A DNA stretch of 64,000 nucleotides from a bacterium (GCA_021372515.1 JAJFUG010000045.1:18401-82400); one strand, 5' to 3'; positions 23,424-33,597 are shown, numbered from the stretch's first letter. Translations and numbers: made by a program. The notes: generated from the sequence alone by a model not told the origin.

Positions 23424-24809
23424 TCAGTGCAGCAGGAACATCGCGCTCAGACCGAGGATGAGGAAAAAGCTGATAATGTCCGTAATGTTGGTGATGAACG
23501 TGGAGGAGACCGCGGGGTCGAAACCCAGGGCGCGCAGCATCAGGGGCCAGATCGCCCCCAGGGTGCCGGCCATGGTCATGGCGGTCCAGGCCGCCGAGCC
23601 CACGATCAGCGCCAGTTGGGCGTTGGACTGGGTGAACCAGACAAAAGCCCCGATCACCAGGCTGATCGCCAGGCCGTTGAGCAGCGCCACCGCAGCCTCG
23701 CTCATCACCACGATTTTCTTGCGCCCCTCCATCTCACGCAGGATCAGGCGGCGCAGGGTCACGGCCAGGCTCTGTGTGCTGGTGTTGCCGCCGATCCCCG
23801 CCACCACCGGCAGGAACATCGCCAGGACCACCTCGCGTTCGAGCACTCCGATGAACAGCTTGATGATGTGGGCCGAGACCAGGGTGAAACCGAGGTTGAG
23901 CACGAGCCAGGGCAGGCGGTAGCGCACGGACTGGAACACGCCCAGCTTTTCGACGCTCTCGTCCTCGTTGACGCCGCTCATGCGGAAAATGTCCTCGGTC
24001 GCCTCCTCTTCCATGATGTCGATCACGTCATCCACTGTGACCCGTCCCAACAGACGCCCCTGGCTGTCCACCACCGCGATGGAGACCAGGTTGTAGCGCG
24101 ACAGCAGGTGGGCCACCTGTTCCTGGTCCATCTCCGGTGAGACGCTCACTATGTCGGTGTCCATGATGTCGGCGATTTTCGCCCCGGGGTCGGCCAGGAT
24201 AAGGTCGGTGGTCGCCAGGGTGCCGCGCAGTATGTTCTCGCTGTCCACCACGTACACGGTGAAGAACTGTATCTCCTGGCCCAGCCGCCGCACCCGCTCG
24301 ATGGCCTCGGCCGCGGACAGCCCGGTCTCGACCGAGACCAGCTCGCTGGTCATGACTCCGCCGGCCGTGTCGTCGGCGTAAGTCATCAGGGTCTGGATGT
24401 CCTCGCGGTCTTCCTTGTCGATCACGCTGAGGACGCGGGCGGCCTCCTTTTCGGACAGCTCCTGCACGATGTCGGTGGCGTCGTCATCGCTCAGTTCCTC
24501 GAACAGCTCGAACAGGGCCTGGTCATCCAGATTGCGGATCAGCTCCTCCTGGTCCTCCTCGCGCGTCTCGGCCAGGGTCTCGGAGGCGATTTCCGCCGGC
24601 AGAAGGTTGAAGAACAGCTTGCGCTCGTCCTCATCCATCCGCTCGACCAGGTCGGCCAGGTCGGCCGGGTGCTCGGACTGCACCGCCTCGACCAAGCTGG
24701 CCAGGCCCGTCTCGCCCGCTTCGAGCAGTTCACGCACCTCTTCGAGAGTAAGAGGCTGCTGTCCCTCGGCGTACTGCTCCTGGCTGTCGAGGCCCTTGTC
24801 TTCGCTCAC
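23424..24809 (-). CDS. mgtE: magnesium transporter MgtE
   Basis: A 461-residue Mg2+ channel/transporter. Order of parts: acidic N domain of helical repeats (about 30-130, with EHPADLADLVERMDEDE), a CBS pair (about 135-260), the long plug helix, and five transmembrane segments (about 285-455) with the family pore region GNTSTQSLAVTLR and AAWTAMTMAG. MgtE opens at low cytosolic Mg2+, sensed by the CBS and N domains. GTG 24809 is selected because AGGAG precedes it and it starts 4 bp after the upstream stop. It follows two CNNM paralogues, another Mg2+/Co2+-linked family. Confidence 0.94.
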   Translation of the reverse strand: MSEDKGLDSQEQYAEGQQPLTLEEVRELLEAGETGLASLVEAVQSEHPADLADLVERMDEDERKLFFNLLPAEIASETLAETREEDQEELIRNLDDQALFELFEELSDDDATDIVQELSEKEAARVLSVIDKEDREDIQTLMTYADDTAGGVMTSELVSVETGLSAAEAIERVRRLGQEIQFFTVYVVDSENILRGTLATTDLILADPGAKIADIMDTDIVSVSPEMDQEQVAHLLSRYNLVSIAVVDSQGRLLGRVTVDDVIDIMEEEATEDIFRMSGVNEDESVEKLGVFQSVRYRLPWLVLNLGFTLVSAHIIKLFIGVLEREVVLAMFLPVVAGIGGNTSTQSLAVTLRRLILREMEGRKKIVVMSEAAVALLNGLAISLVIGAFVWFTQSNAQLALIVGSAAWTAMTMAGTLGAIWPLMLRALGFDPAVSSTFITNITDIISFFLILGLSAMFLLH

Positions 24810-24813
24810 GCTC

Positions 24814-26130
24814 TCACTCCTGTCTGTCCTCAATCCGACGAATGTGCACCCGTCCGTCCCCATCCCGGGCCGCCGGGTGTCCGCTGTCATCCATCTGCTT
24901 GAGCTGAAGGCGCTCCACCCGCTTGGGCGAGGCCTCCAACACGGTGATGCGCACCGAGCCGAGCTGGAATTTCTCGCCGACCTCGGGGATACGCCCCAGC
25001 TCGGCCATCAGAAGCCCGGCCACTGTCTCCACCTCGTGGTCCGTCTCGGGCAGCTCGATCTGCCCCTCGAGGTCCTCGAAGCGCGTGCTGCCGCTCACGG
25101 TCAGGCTGCGGTCGCGCCCCACCGTGACCAGGGCTCCCCGCTTGTCGTGCACGTCCCGGATGTCGCCCACCAGTTCCTCCAACAGGTCCTCCAGGGTCAC
25201 GATCCCGGCCGTGCCGCCGTACTCGTCAAGCACCACGGCCAGGTGGATTTTCTTCTGACGCATCTCGTAGAGCAGGCTGTCGCACTTGCTCGTCTCGGGG
25301 GTGAAAATCACCGGGTGGATCACCGGCGCCTCGATCGGCTCGCTACGCACCAGGTCGACCACGTGCACCATGCCGATGATGTGATCGAGCGTGCCCTCGT
25401 AGACCGGGATGCGCGAAAAGTAGCTCTCGCTCATCTTCTCGGCCACCTCGCGCAACGAGGCCTCGTGGCGGATCGCCACCAGGTCCGTGCGCGGGGTCAT
25501 GATCTCGCGGACCATGGTCTCGCTGAAATCGAACACCCCGGAGATGTAGCTGCTCTCCTCCTTGTGCAGCACCCCCTCGCGCTCGCTCTCCATCAGCACC
25601 CGCTGGATGTTCTTGCGGGTGAAAAGCTGTTCCTGCCCGGGGTTGGACACTCCGGCCAGTTTCAGCAGCACCTGGGCCGCGCGGTGCACCACCCGGTTCA
25701 CCGGCAGAAGCAGGTAGTAGAACAGCCAGAGCGGCGCCGCCAGCACCGGCAGCAGGCCCGCGGCGTGGTCGCGCGCCAGGCTCTTGGGCAGTATTTCGCC
25801 GAAGAGCAGGATGGGTGGAGTGACAATCGCCGGTATCAACAGGACCGAGACAAGCAGCGGGTGCGAACTGTCCTGCGGAATGTACTCGAACACCATGTCC
25901 GAGATCAGGACCGTGGCCAGGATATGGACCACATTGTTGCCCACCAGCAGAGTGGACAGGATATCGCCCGGCTTGCCACTGAACCGCCGCGCCAGCCAGG
26001 CTATGGCACCGCCCTTGTCCAGGCGGCTCTGCAACCTGATCTTGTTGATCGAGATCAGAGCCGTCTCCGTACCGCTGAAAAACGCGCTCCCCAGGAGCGT
26101 CAGCAGCAGGAGCCATTGTTCTGCTTCCAC
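24814..26130 (-). CDS. CNNM/CorC (hemolysin C-like) transporter, copy 1
   Basis: A 438-residue membrane protein. A DUF21/CNNM transmembrane domain (about 1-185, with FFSGTETALISINK) is followed by a CBS pair (about 205-325, with VREIMTPRTDLVAI and EYGGTAGIVTLEDLLEE) and a CorC/HlyC C-terminal domain (about 345-425). Family members have been linked to Mg2+ efflux and Co2+ resistance. Its ATG is 18 bp after the stop of a second member of the same family, suggesting tandem duplication or a heteromeric pair. It ends 4 bp before mgtE. Confidence 0.9.
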   Translation of the reverse strand: MEAEQWLLLLTLLGSAFFSGTETALISINKIRLQSRLDKGGAIAWLARRFSGKPGDILSTLLVGNNVVHILATVLISDMVFEYIPQDSSHPLLVSVLLIPAIVTPPILLFGEILPKSLARDHAAGLLPVLAAPLWLFYYLLLPVNRVVHRAAQVLLKLAGVSNPGQEQLFTRKNIQRVLMESEREGVLHKEESSYISGVFDFSETMVREIMTPRTDLVAIRHEASLREVAEKMSESYFSRIPVYEGTLDHIIGMVHVVDLVRSEPIEAPVIHPVIFTPETSKCDSLLYEMRQKKIHLAVVLDEYGGTAGIVTLEDLLEELVGDIRDVHDKRGALVTVGRDRSLTVSGSTRFEDLEGQIELPETDHEVETVAGLLMAELGRIPEVGEKFQLGSVRITVLEASPKRVERLQLKQMDDSGHPAARDGDGRVHIRRIEDRQE

Positions 26131-26147
26131 GTTTTCCTCTGGTTGAG

Positions 26148-27467
26148 TTACCGGCTGTCTTCCCCGCCGCCGCTGCCGGAACCGTCCCCAGCGCCGCCCT
26201 GCCGCTCGGGTTGCGGAAGGCGGAGGATCCGGACTTTCCAGACCCGCCGCCGGGATAGCTTCGAAATGACGAAACGGTAGCCCTGTTCGTCGAAGGACTC
26301 GCCCGGATGAGGCAACCGCCCGAAACGCGAGAGGGTGAACCCACCCAGGCTCTCGTAGCCCTCGCCGTGAAGGTCCACGCCCAGTTCTTCCGAGAGGTCC
26401 TCGATATTTATCAGCCCGTCCACCAGGAAACGGTCGGGGGCCTCCCAGACTATCATCGGCTCCTCGGTGTCGTGCTCGTCCTGGATTTCGCCGATGATCT
26501 CCTCCATCACGTCCTCCACAGTCACCAGCCCCTCCGTGCCGCCGTACTCATCGACCACGATGGCCATGTAGATGCCCCGTTTCTGAAAATCCTGGAGCAT
26601 GTCGCTGCACGACTTGGTCTCTGGCACGTAGGAGACCTCGTGCGCCAGGGCCGAAAGCGTCTGGTCGGGTCCGAACCGGTAGAGAGGCCCCAGTAGGTCC
26701 TTGGTGTAGAGGATGCCCACGATATCGTCCAGATCGTCCCGGAACAGCGGGAAACGCGAGTGGCCGCTTTCCTGGACGATCTTCACCACCTCGGGCAGCG
26801 GCGTGCCGTCCGGGATGCCGATAATGTCCGTGCGCGGGACCATGATCTCGCGCACCGTGGTCTCGCTCAGCTCGAAAATGTTGTGGATGATCTGCTTTTC
26901 CTCCTGCTCCAGACCGCCCTGCTCGGCGGTCAGGTCGACCATCAGCTTGAGCTCGTCCTCCAGGAGCTGACGGTCCTGCCCAGCATGGGAACTCAGGCGC
27001 TTGACCCAGCCGCTCAGCAAGGCCAGCAGGCGGATCAACGGGCGGGTCAGCGACAGCCAGGCACGCACAAACCCGGTCAGGCGCAGGGCCAGACGGCGGG
27101 CGTTGCTCAGGGCGTATACCTTGGGGCCGATCTCGCCCAGCACCAGCAGGACAAAGGTCATGCCCACGATGTCCACCAGGTAGACCACGTGCTCGCTCCA
27201 GCCCAGGCGCAGCCCCCAGCGGTGCAGGATGATCGTGGCCACAGAGGTGGCGCAGATGTTCACTATCAGGTTGCCCAGCAGGATGCCGGTCAGCAGGATA
27301 TCCTGGTCGGCCAGCAACCGGCGCACCAGGCGGCCGCGCGCGGGATGCTCCTCCTCGAGTTCGGAAAGCTCGAAATTGGAGAGGCTGAAAAACGCGGTCT
27401 CCGAGCTGCTGAACAGGCCGGAGAGCATGATCAGCAAGGGAAAGGCAATCAGAAGGTAGACATCCAT
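26148..27467 (-). CDS. CNNM/CorC (hemolysin C-like) transporter, copy 2
   Basis: A 439-residue paralogue of the following gene with the same three parts: DUF21 transmembrane domain (LFSSSETAFFSLSNFELSEL at about 20-39), CBS pair (VREIMVPRTDIIGI, then EYGGTEGLVTVEDVMEE) and a CorC/HlyC domain. The C-terminus ends in a Gly/Ser/Asp-rich tail. The two copies differ in many positions, so duplication is old or the genes came together separately. Gene order phoH-ybeY-corC is widely conserved (ybeZ-ybeY-ybeX in E. coli), which supports this as the ancestral copy. Confidence 0.9.
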   Translation of the reverse strand: MDVYLLIAFPLLIMLSGLFSSSETAFFSLSNFELSELEEEHPARGRLVRRLLADQDILLTGILLGNLIVNICATSVATIILHRWGLRLGWSEHVVYLVDIVGMTFVLLVLGEIGPKVYALSNARRLALRLTGFVRAWLSLTRPLIRLLALLSGWVKRLSSHAGQDRQLLEDELKLMVDLTAEQGGLEQEEKQIIHNIFELSETTVREIMVPRTDIIGIPDGTPLPEVVKIVQESGHSRFPLFRDDLDDIVGILYTKDLLGPLYRFGPDQTLSALAHEVSYVPETKSCSDMLQDFQKRGIYMAIVVDEYGGTEGLVTVEDVMEEIIGEIQDEHDTEEPMIVWEAPDRFLVDGLINIEDLSEELGVDLHGEGYESLGGFTLSRFGRLPHPGESFDEQGYRFVISKLSRRRVWKVRILRLPQPERQGGAGDGSGSGGGEDSR

Positions 27468-27569
27468 CCGGCCGACCTGGCAGAAAGCGTGAGGTTCCTG
27501 GCGACTCCCCGGGCGGCGTCGCCCAAGGGAGAAAAGGCTGCTACAATTATATCCCGGCGCGGTGGAATA

Positions 27570-28073
27570 TCAAGGTTCGCGTTCCGCCGGCCGGCCACCT
27601 TCGGCGCTGTCGTACCGGCCCGCGCGGAAACTGTCCACGCAGGCCTCCTGCAACTCGTTCATCCGGGCCGCCTCCTCCGGTTTCTCGTGGTCGTAGCCCA
27701 GAAGGTGCAGCGTGCCGTGGGCGGCCAGGCGGACCAGTTCCTCGCGGGCCGGGGCGCCGTACCAGGCGGCCTGCTGCTCGGCCCGCGGCAGGCAGATGTA
27801 GATATCCCCAACCAGCTCGGCCTCCTCCGGCTCGGAGAGGCTGAACGAGATCACGTCGGTCACGTAGTCGTGGCCCAGGTATTCGCGGTTGAGACGGCGG
27901 ATCAGGCTGCGCCCGACGAAGGTGAGCGAGACTTCGGCCTCAGGCTTCCGATGCGTCCTCATCAGTGAGTGCAGCATGTTCCTCAGCGCCGGGAACAGGC
28001 TTTCCAGCGGCTTTCTCACCGTTCGGCTTAGACTGATTTCTATTCCGTCCGTTTGTGGCTTTGACTTTGGCAT
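27570..28073 (-). CDS. ybeY: endoribonuclease YbeY
   Basis: About 167 residues. The zinc-binding signature HGTLHLLGYDHE near residue 122, and REYLGHDYVTDVISFSL before it, identify YbeY, a metal-dependent RNase used in 16S rRNA 3' processing and ribosome quality control. The start is uncertain: ATG 28073 or ATG 28082 both fit the family N-terminus (IEISLSR...), with AGGGGA upstream. Either overlaps the upstream pgpH gene by more than 130 bp. ATGs at 27977 or 27962 would reduce the overlap but cut into the conserved fold. Confidence 0.92.
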   Translation of the reverse strand: MPKSKPQTDGIEISLSRTVRKPLESLFPALRNMLHSLMRTHRKPEAEVSLTFVGRSLIRRLNREYLGHDYVTDVISFSLSEPEEAELVGDIYICLPRAEQQAAWYGAPAREELVRLAAHGTLHLLGYDHEKPEEAARMNELQEACVDSFRAGRYDSAEGGRPAEREP

Positions 28074-30393
28074 CCTCGGCATTTCCCCTGTCTGGGTATT
28101 CGATCCGCTGGTGGTGCACACCGATGAGGATGGGCACGAACTCCTCGCCGATGCGGGTCAGGTCCTTGAGCGTCAGCCCGGTGTGGTCCAACTGGCCGTC
28201 CCGCAACTTGGCGTCGATTATCTTCTTGACCAACCCCTTAATCCGGCTGACAGTCGGCTCGCTCAGGGTGCGCGAGGCCGACTCGACCGAGTCGGCGAGC
28301 ATGATTATGGCCGCCTCGCGGGTGAGCGGCTTGGGCCCCGGGTAGCAGAAATCGTGCTCGTTCAGCCGGGTCTCGGGGTTGCGCTCTTTCTCCTTGGTGA
28401 AGAAGAACGAGATGTGGGTCTTGCCGTGGTGCTGCCGGATGACGTCGATTATGCACTCGGGCAGGCGGGCGGCGCGGGCCAGCTCCACCCCCTCCTTAAC
28501 GTGGTTCGATATGATCAGGCTGCTCATCTTGGGGCTGAGCTTGTTGTGCGGGTTCTCCCGTCCGGCCTGGTTCTCCACGAAATACAGCGGCTTGCGCAGC
28601 TTGCCGATGTCGTGGTAGTAGGCGGCCACGCGCGCGAATATCGGATTGGCCCCGATGCCGGCCGCGGCGGCCTCGGCCAGGTTGCCCAGGATGATCGAAT
28701 GGTGGTAGGTGCCGGGAGCCTCGATGGCCAGGCGCTTGAGCAGCGGACGGTTCAGGTCGCTCAGCTCGAGCAGGGTGAAATTGCTGGTCACCTTGAAAAT
28801 TATCTCCATCAGCGGCAACAGGCCGATCGTTATCATCGTGGACAGGAACGCGTTCACCGTGGACCAGCCGGCCGTGGCGACCACCTCGGCCGCACCCTCG
28901 CCGCGGAACAGGAAATCGATGGCGAACACGGCCACCAGGCTGGCCACGGCGATGTAGAGGATGGAGAGGTACTGCCCCTTGCGGCTCTTGACCTGCCGGA
29001 CGCTGATCGCGGCGGCCACCCCGGCGGTGAGGCTGAACAGGGTGACATAGATCGAGAACCCGGCCTGCACTCCCACCATCAGCGACAGGCTGACCATGGC
29101 CGCGATGCCAACCTGGTCGTCGATCAGGTAGGCCAGCAGCAGCGGCGCTATCGACACCGGAATCATGTAGACCGGCAAGTCCTCGCTCCTTAGCACCAGG
29201 CAGGAAAAGCCCAGCACGATCAGGAACGTGATCGAGACTATCAGCATGGGCGACAGCCGATGGTAGACCTCCGGCCGGTGCAGCAGCAGGTAGATCCAGA
29301 ACGGCAACAGCAGCACCAGGTAGATCAGGTACAGGCCGGTATCCCGCCGCAACTGGCCCATCCCGCCGGCCTCGCTCTGGCGCAGGGCGAACTGGCGTTT
29401 CAGGTTTTCCAGGCGCTCCAGGTGCTGCTCGGTCACCCGCTCGCCCCGGCCCACTATTTTTTCGCCGCGCAGCACGGTCTGGTCGCGGGTGGTCTTGACC
29501 CGCTGACGGGCCAGATAGCGCAGGTTCTGGGTCTCGTCGGAGTTGTAATGGATGTTGGGTTGCATGAAGCGGCTGAGCATGCTGATGAAGAGGTTCTTGC
29601 TGATCTCGGGGTAGCGCTGGTCCACGGTCTCGGCGCGGGCCAGGTCCATCACCTGCCGCAGGGTGGACAGCTCGTTTTTCTGCATCAGGCTTTCGTTGCC
29701 CTCGCGCCGCAGCACCACGAAATCGCCGTCCACCTGCCCCAGGGTCTCGCGGTCGATCAGGCCCTCGCGCAGGCGGTAGACCATGAAATCCTTCAGGCTG
29801 TTGCGCAGGATACGGGCGCAGTCGGGGTCAAGCAGGTAGACTATCTCGTCGTCCGAGAGCGAGAGCAGCGAGTCGACCTCGTACAGGGCTCGCAGCACGC
29901 GCGGGCTGACCGTGTAGCCGCCGTGACGGCCCGCGGAGCCCTGGCGGGTGTAGTCATTCCAGTTCGGCAGACGGCGGGCGATCTCGGGCTCCTGGGCCAC
30001 CCGGTGCAGGGCGTTAAAAAAGTCGAGCATCCGGGCCAGGACCTGCTCTTTAACCTCGGGCTGGAACTCCAGGATGGGCAACACCTCGGCCGCGGCCTTT
30101 TCGCGCTCGCTCTGCAGTTCCTCGGGGCTCTTGTAGACCTGGAAATCGAACGGGGCGATGATGTCACGGTCGGCCACGCGTCCGGCGGCGATGTCGATGA
30201 AGGGGTCGGGTATCTCGCGCGAGGGAGTGAGCACCAGCGCACCCCAGGACAGCAGCACGGGCAGGACAAAACGCAGGCCGTGATGCAGAGAGGGCCGCCG
30301 CAGACGGTCGAGTACGGCCCTTGAGCCCTCCCGCAGCCGACGGACCCAGCGGCGCAGGTAGGTGTTGACTTTCCATTTCATCTTGCGCAACAT
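27940..30393 (-). CDS. pgpH: 7TM receptor-type HD phosphohydrolase (PgpH/YqfF)
   Basis: An 817-residue membrane protein. One N-terminal transmembrane helix (about 37-55) precedes a large extracytoplasmic 7TMR-HDED domain (about 60-350), then seven transmembrane helices (about 360-570) and a cytoplasmic HD domain (about 600-770). The HD residues lie in AAYYHDIGKL, preceded by APGTYHHSIILGNLAE. In Listeria, PgpH hydrolyses c-di-AMP; the same activity is inferred here. A polar, low-complexity tail of about 50 residues overlaps ybeY. It lies between phoH and ybeY, a common arrangement. GGGAG precedes the ATG. Confidence 0.92.
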   Translation of the reverse strand: MLRKMKWKVNTYLRRWVRRLREGSRAVLDRLRRPSLHHGLRFVLPVLLSWGALVLTPSREIPDPFIDIAAGRVADRDIIAPFDFQVYKSPEELQSEREKAAAEVLPILEFQPEVKEQVLARMLDFFNALHRVAQEPEIARRLPNWNDYTRQGSAGRHGGYTVSPRVLRALYEVDSLLSLSDDEIVYLLDPDCARILRNSLKDFMVYRLREGLIDRETLGQVDGDFVVLRREGNESLMQKNELSTLRQVMDLARAETVDQRYPEISKNLFISMLSRFMQPNIHYNSDETQNLRYLARQRVKTTRDQTVLRGEKIVGRGERVTEQHLERLENLKRQFALRQSEAGGMGQLRRDTGLYLIYLVLLLPFWIYLLLHRPEVYHRLSPMLIVSITFLIVLGFSCLVLRSEDLPVYMIPVSIAPLLLAYLIDDQVGIAAMVSLSLMVGVQAGFSIYVTLFSLTAGVAAAISVRQVKSRKGQYLSILYIAVASLVAVFAIDFLFRGEGAAEVVATAGWSTVNAFLSTMITIGLLPLMEIIFKVTSNFTLLELSDLNRPLLKRLAIEAPGTYHHSIILGNLAEAAAAGIGANPIFARVAAYYHDIGKLRKPLYFVENQAGRENPHNKLSPKMSSLIISNHVKEGVELARAARLPECIIDVIRQHHGKTHISFFFTKEKERNPETRLNEHDFCYPGPKPLTREAAIIMLADSVESASRTLSEPTVSRIKGLVKKIIDAKLRDGQLDHTGLTLKDLTRIGEEFVPILIGVHHQRIEYPDRGNAEDAKVKATNGRNRNQSKPNGEKAAGKPVPGAEEHAALTDEDASEA

Positions 30394-30472
30394 CCGGCTC
30401 CCGGCGCCCCTGTCCGGGACAGGTCCGCCGCTGAAGGAATGCCGCCGTCTTACACACAGCGGCCCTCAGGCC

Positions 30473-31492
30473 TCACCCCCCTACCGCCCCGTCTGTGTCG
30501 CCGCCCGCCTGCTCCCCCTCGCCCTGCCCCGACTCCTGGTAGGCATGGATTATCCGCTGAACGAGGCGGTGACGGACCACATCCTCTTCCGTGAAATAGA
30601 CGAACTCGATCCCGTCGATGCCCTTGAGTATCTCCTCCACCTGCAGCAGGCCGCTCATCTCGGGCCTGGGCAGGTCGATCTGGGTCTTGTCCCCGGTGAT
30701 CACCGCCTTGGAGTTGACCCCCAGACGGGTGAGGAACATCTTCATCTGCATCCGGGTGGCGTTCTGCGCCTCGTCCAGGATCACGAAGGCATCGTGCAGG
30801 GTGCGTCCCCGCATGAACGCGATGGGCGCGATCTCGATGGTGCCGGAGCTTAGGTAGCGGCTGAGCGCGTCCGGCAGCAGCATGTCCTGCAGCGAGTCGT
30901 AGAGCGGCCGCAGGTAGGGGTCGACTTTCTCCTGCATGTCGCCGGGCAGGAAGCCCAGGCGCTCGCCCGCCTCCACCGCCGGCCGCGACAGGATTATCCG
31001 CTTGACCCGTTTCTTGTTCAGCGCGTCGATAGCCGCGGCCACGGCCAGGTAAGTTTTACCCGTACCGGCCGGCCCGATGCCGATCACGATGTCGTTCTCC
31101 TGCACCATCTTCAGGTACTGCTTCTGCCCAACCCCGCGCGGCTTGACCACCTTGCGGCTGCCGGTCAGGTAGACCTGCTCGCTTTCGTAGAGGTCCTGGC
31201 CGCGGACCAGCCCCTCGCGCACCTCGCGGGCGATCCCGCCGATCTCGGAGACCTGGAAGGTCTTGCCGGTCTGCACCATGGCGATCATCCGCCGCACGGT
31301 GCGCTCCAGGTCCTGCACCGCGCCCTCCTCGCCGATCAGGATCAGTTCATCGCCCCGGATGTAGGCCTCGCAGTCGAACATCGTCTCCAGAAGGTGCAGG
31401 TTCTGGTCGTTCGGCCCGAGCAGGGTGAGCATGTCCACGCCCTCCACCGGGATACGGCGGGTGAAATGCGTGCGGTTGTTGGTTTTCGCCAT
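30473..31492 (-). CDS. PhoH-like ATPase (YbeZ type)
   Basis: A 339-residue protein with a small N-terminal KH-like/ PhoH N region (about 15-75) and a P-loop ATPase domain. Walker A GPAGTGKT is at 140-147 and Walker [10 protein letters not shown] at 236-244. The QxYL segment before Walker A and [17 protein letters not shown] are PhoH hallmarks. YbeZ proteins act with YbeY in RNA metabolism, matching the neighbourhood. ATG 31492 is chosen since the family begins there and a longer frame to 31609 has no homology. The upstream 232 bp (31493-31724) contain no recognisable gene. Confidence 0.92.
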   Translation of the reverse strand: MAKTNNRTHFTRRIPVEGVDMLTLLGPNDQNLHLLETMFDCEAYIRGDELILIGEEGAVQDLERTVRRMIAMVQTGKTFQVSEIGGIAREVREGLVRGQDLYESEQVYLTGSRKVVKPRGVGQKQYLKMVQENDIVIGIGPAGTGKTYLAVAAAIDALNKKRVKRIILSRPAVEAGERLGFLPGDMQEKVDPYLRPLYDSLQDMLLPDALSRYLSSGTIEIAPIAFMRGRTLHDAFVILDEAQNATRMQMKMFLTRLGVNSKAVITGDKTQIDLPRPEMSGLLQVEEILKGIDGIEFVYFTEEDVVRHRLVQRIIHAYQESGQGEGEQAGGDTDGAVGG

Positions 31493-31724
31493 CTGCGGGT
31501 CAATCCCCTGCGAGAGTTTCGCGGTCCCTGACCGACAATCCTTCGCCCCAGCCGACCAGAGCACTCCTTCCCGCCGGCCGGCTGGAACAGCACTGCTATA
31601 TTCTGCCACAATCGTTCCGCATTTTCAAGACAGCATTCCGCGAGCCGCTGTCGGCGGCCCGTCCGGAGACTCCACGCCCCGATGGCGGTGGGTTGCGGCT
31701 CCGGCATCGGGGCATGGAGGGGTG

Positions 31725-33518
31725 CTACTTCTTCACGATACGCCGCACATGCAGCTCCAGCAGCTCGCGCTCATCCACCAGCGAGGGCGAGTCCTCCATC
31801 AGGGCGCTGGCCTTGGCGGTCTTGGGGTACGCGATCACGTCGCGGATCGAATCCGTGCCGTTGATCAGCATGGCCAGACGGTCCATGCCCAAGGCGATGC
31901 CGCCGTGAGGCGGCGGGCCGTACTGGAAAGCCTTGAGCAGGAAACCGAACTTGTACTCGGCCTGCTCCGGGCTGATCCCCAGGGCGCTGAACACCCGCTG
32001 CTGCACGTCCCTGCGGTGAATCCTGATCGAGCCGCCGCCGATCTCGTTGCCGTTGAGGATGACGTCGTAGGCCCGGCTGCGCACCGAGGCCGGGTCGCTC
32101 TCCAGCTTGTCCATGTCCTCCAGCTTGGGACTGGTGAACGGGTGGTGCGCCGCGCCCAGGGCGCCGGTGGCCGGGTCGCACTCGAACATCGGGAACTCCA
32201 CCACCCAGAGGAAATTGAGCGCCGTCCTGTCGATCAGGCCCTCCTTGTCGCCCAGGAACAGGCGCACGCGGGCCAGGGCCTTGCTGCTCATCCAGTCCGG
32301 GCCGCCCACCAGGACAATCAGGTCGCCGGGCTTGGCCGGATGCAGGGCGGCCACGCGGTCCATGGTCTCCTGGCTGATGATGTTCTTGATCGAGCTGTCG
32401 TGCGCCCCCGGCTCGCCCACACGCTGCCAGACCAGACCCTTGGCCCCCATCTCCACGGCCAGGGCGCCCAGGTCGTCCAGCTCCTTGCGGCTGTAGCGCG
32501 CCGCGCCCGGCACCACGATGCCGCGGATTCGCTGGCCCGATTCGAGCATGGACTCGAACACCCGGAACCCGCAGCCCTTGAACGCCGGGCTGAAGTCGCG
32601 TATCTGGAGGTCGAAACGCAGGTCGGGCTTGTCGCAGCCGTATTTCTCCATCGCCTCGGTATAATTCATCCGCCGGAAGGGGGTGGGTATCTCCACCCCC
32701 AGCGTAGCCTTGAAAATGTCCTTGAGCAGCCCCTCGGTCACCGCGATGATATCGTCCTCAGCGATGAACGACATTTCCACGTCGATCTGGGTGAACTCGG
32801 GCTGACGGTCGGCGCGCAGGTCCTCGTCCCGGAAGCAGCGCGCGATCTGGTAGTAGCGGTCGAACCCGCTGACCATCAGCAACTGTTTGTACAACTGCGG
32901 GCTCTGCGGCAGGGCGTAGAACTTGCCCGGGTGCAGGCGTGCCGGCACGATGAAATCGCGCGCGCCCTCGGGTGTGGGCTTGCACAGTATCGGGGTCTCG
33001 ATGTCCAGGAAGCCCAGGCTGTCGAAATAACGCCGCGTGGCCGAAACCGCCTGCGAGCGTACGATCAGGCAGCGCTGCAACTCCTCGCGCCGCAGGTCCA
33101 GGTAGCGGTAGGTCAGGCGCAGATCCTCGGACACCGAGCCCTTGTCATCCAGGCGGAACGGGATACTGTCGCTCTCGGTGATGATCTCCAGGTGCGTGGC
33201 GCTGATCTCGATGGCGCCGGTGATCAGGGACTCGTTGAGCGTGCCCTCGGGCCGCGGACGGACAAGCCCCCGCACCTGCACCACGTACTCGCCGCGCAGC
33301 TTGTGCGCCAGGGAGTCGATGTCCTGCTCGGAGCTCTTGCGGTCGAACACGATCTGGGTCACTCCGTAGCGGTCGCGCAGGTCGATGAACACGATCCCGC
33401 CGTGGTCGCGCCAGCGGAACACCCAGCCCACCAGGGTGACTTCGCGGCCCTTGTCCTCGAGCCTGAGGTTGCCGCAGGTTTCCGTTCTATAGGCTGTCTT
33501 GTAATGTTTGGATTCCAT
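31725..33518 (-). CDS. aspS: aspartyl-tRNA synthetase
   Basis: A 597-residue class II aminoacyl-tRNA synthetase of the bacterial type: OB-fold anticodon-binding domain (about 1-110), catalytic core split by the GAD insertion (about 290-420). Motif 2 FRDEDLRADRQPEFTQID and motif 3 GGIALGMDRL are intact. Whether it is discriminating or also charges tRNA-Asn cannot be decided here. ATG 33518 is the family start; AGGAGG lies rather far upstream (about 14 bp). It follows hisS by 79 bp, a common pairing. Confidence 0.96.
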   Translation of the reverse strand: MESKHYKTAYRTETCGNLRLEDKGREVTLVGWVFRWRDHGGIVFIDLRDRYGVTQIVFDRKSSEQDIDSLAHKLRGEYVVQVRGLVRPRPEGTLNESLITGAIEISATHLEIITESDSIPFRLDDKGSVSEDLRLTYRYLDLRREELQRCLIVRSQAVSATRRYFDSLGFLDIETPILCKPTPEGARDFIVPARLHPGKFYALPQSPQLYKQLLMVSGFDRYYQIARCFRDEDLRADRQPEFTQIDVEMSFIAEDDIIAVTEGLLKDIFKATLGVEIPTPFRRMNYTEAMEKYGCDKPDLRFDLQIRDFSPAFKGCGFRVFESMLESGQRIRGIVVPGAARYSRKELDDLGALAVEMGAKGLVWQRVGEPGAHDSSIKNIISQETMDRVAALHPAKPGDLIVLVGGPDWMSSKALARVRLFLGDKEGLIDRTALNFLWVVEFPMFECDPATGALGAAHHPFTSPKLEDMDKLESDPASVRSRAYDVILNGNEIGGGSIRIHRRDVQQRVFSALGISPEQAEYKFGFLLKAFQYGPPPHGGIALGMDRLAMLINGTDSIRDVIAYPKTAKASALMEDSPSLVDERELLELHVRRIVKK

Positions 33519-33597
33519 TTTAGCTTTCAAGCCTCCTGCCCGATTCATGAATTTATCCTGAAGAACAAGCATCTATTCACAGTTTGCCCGCGCCGTT

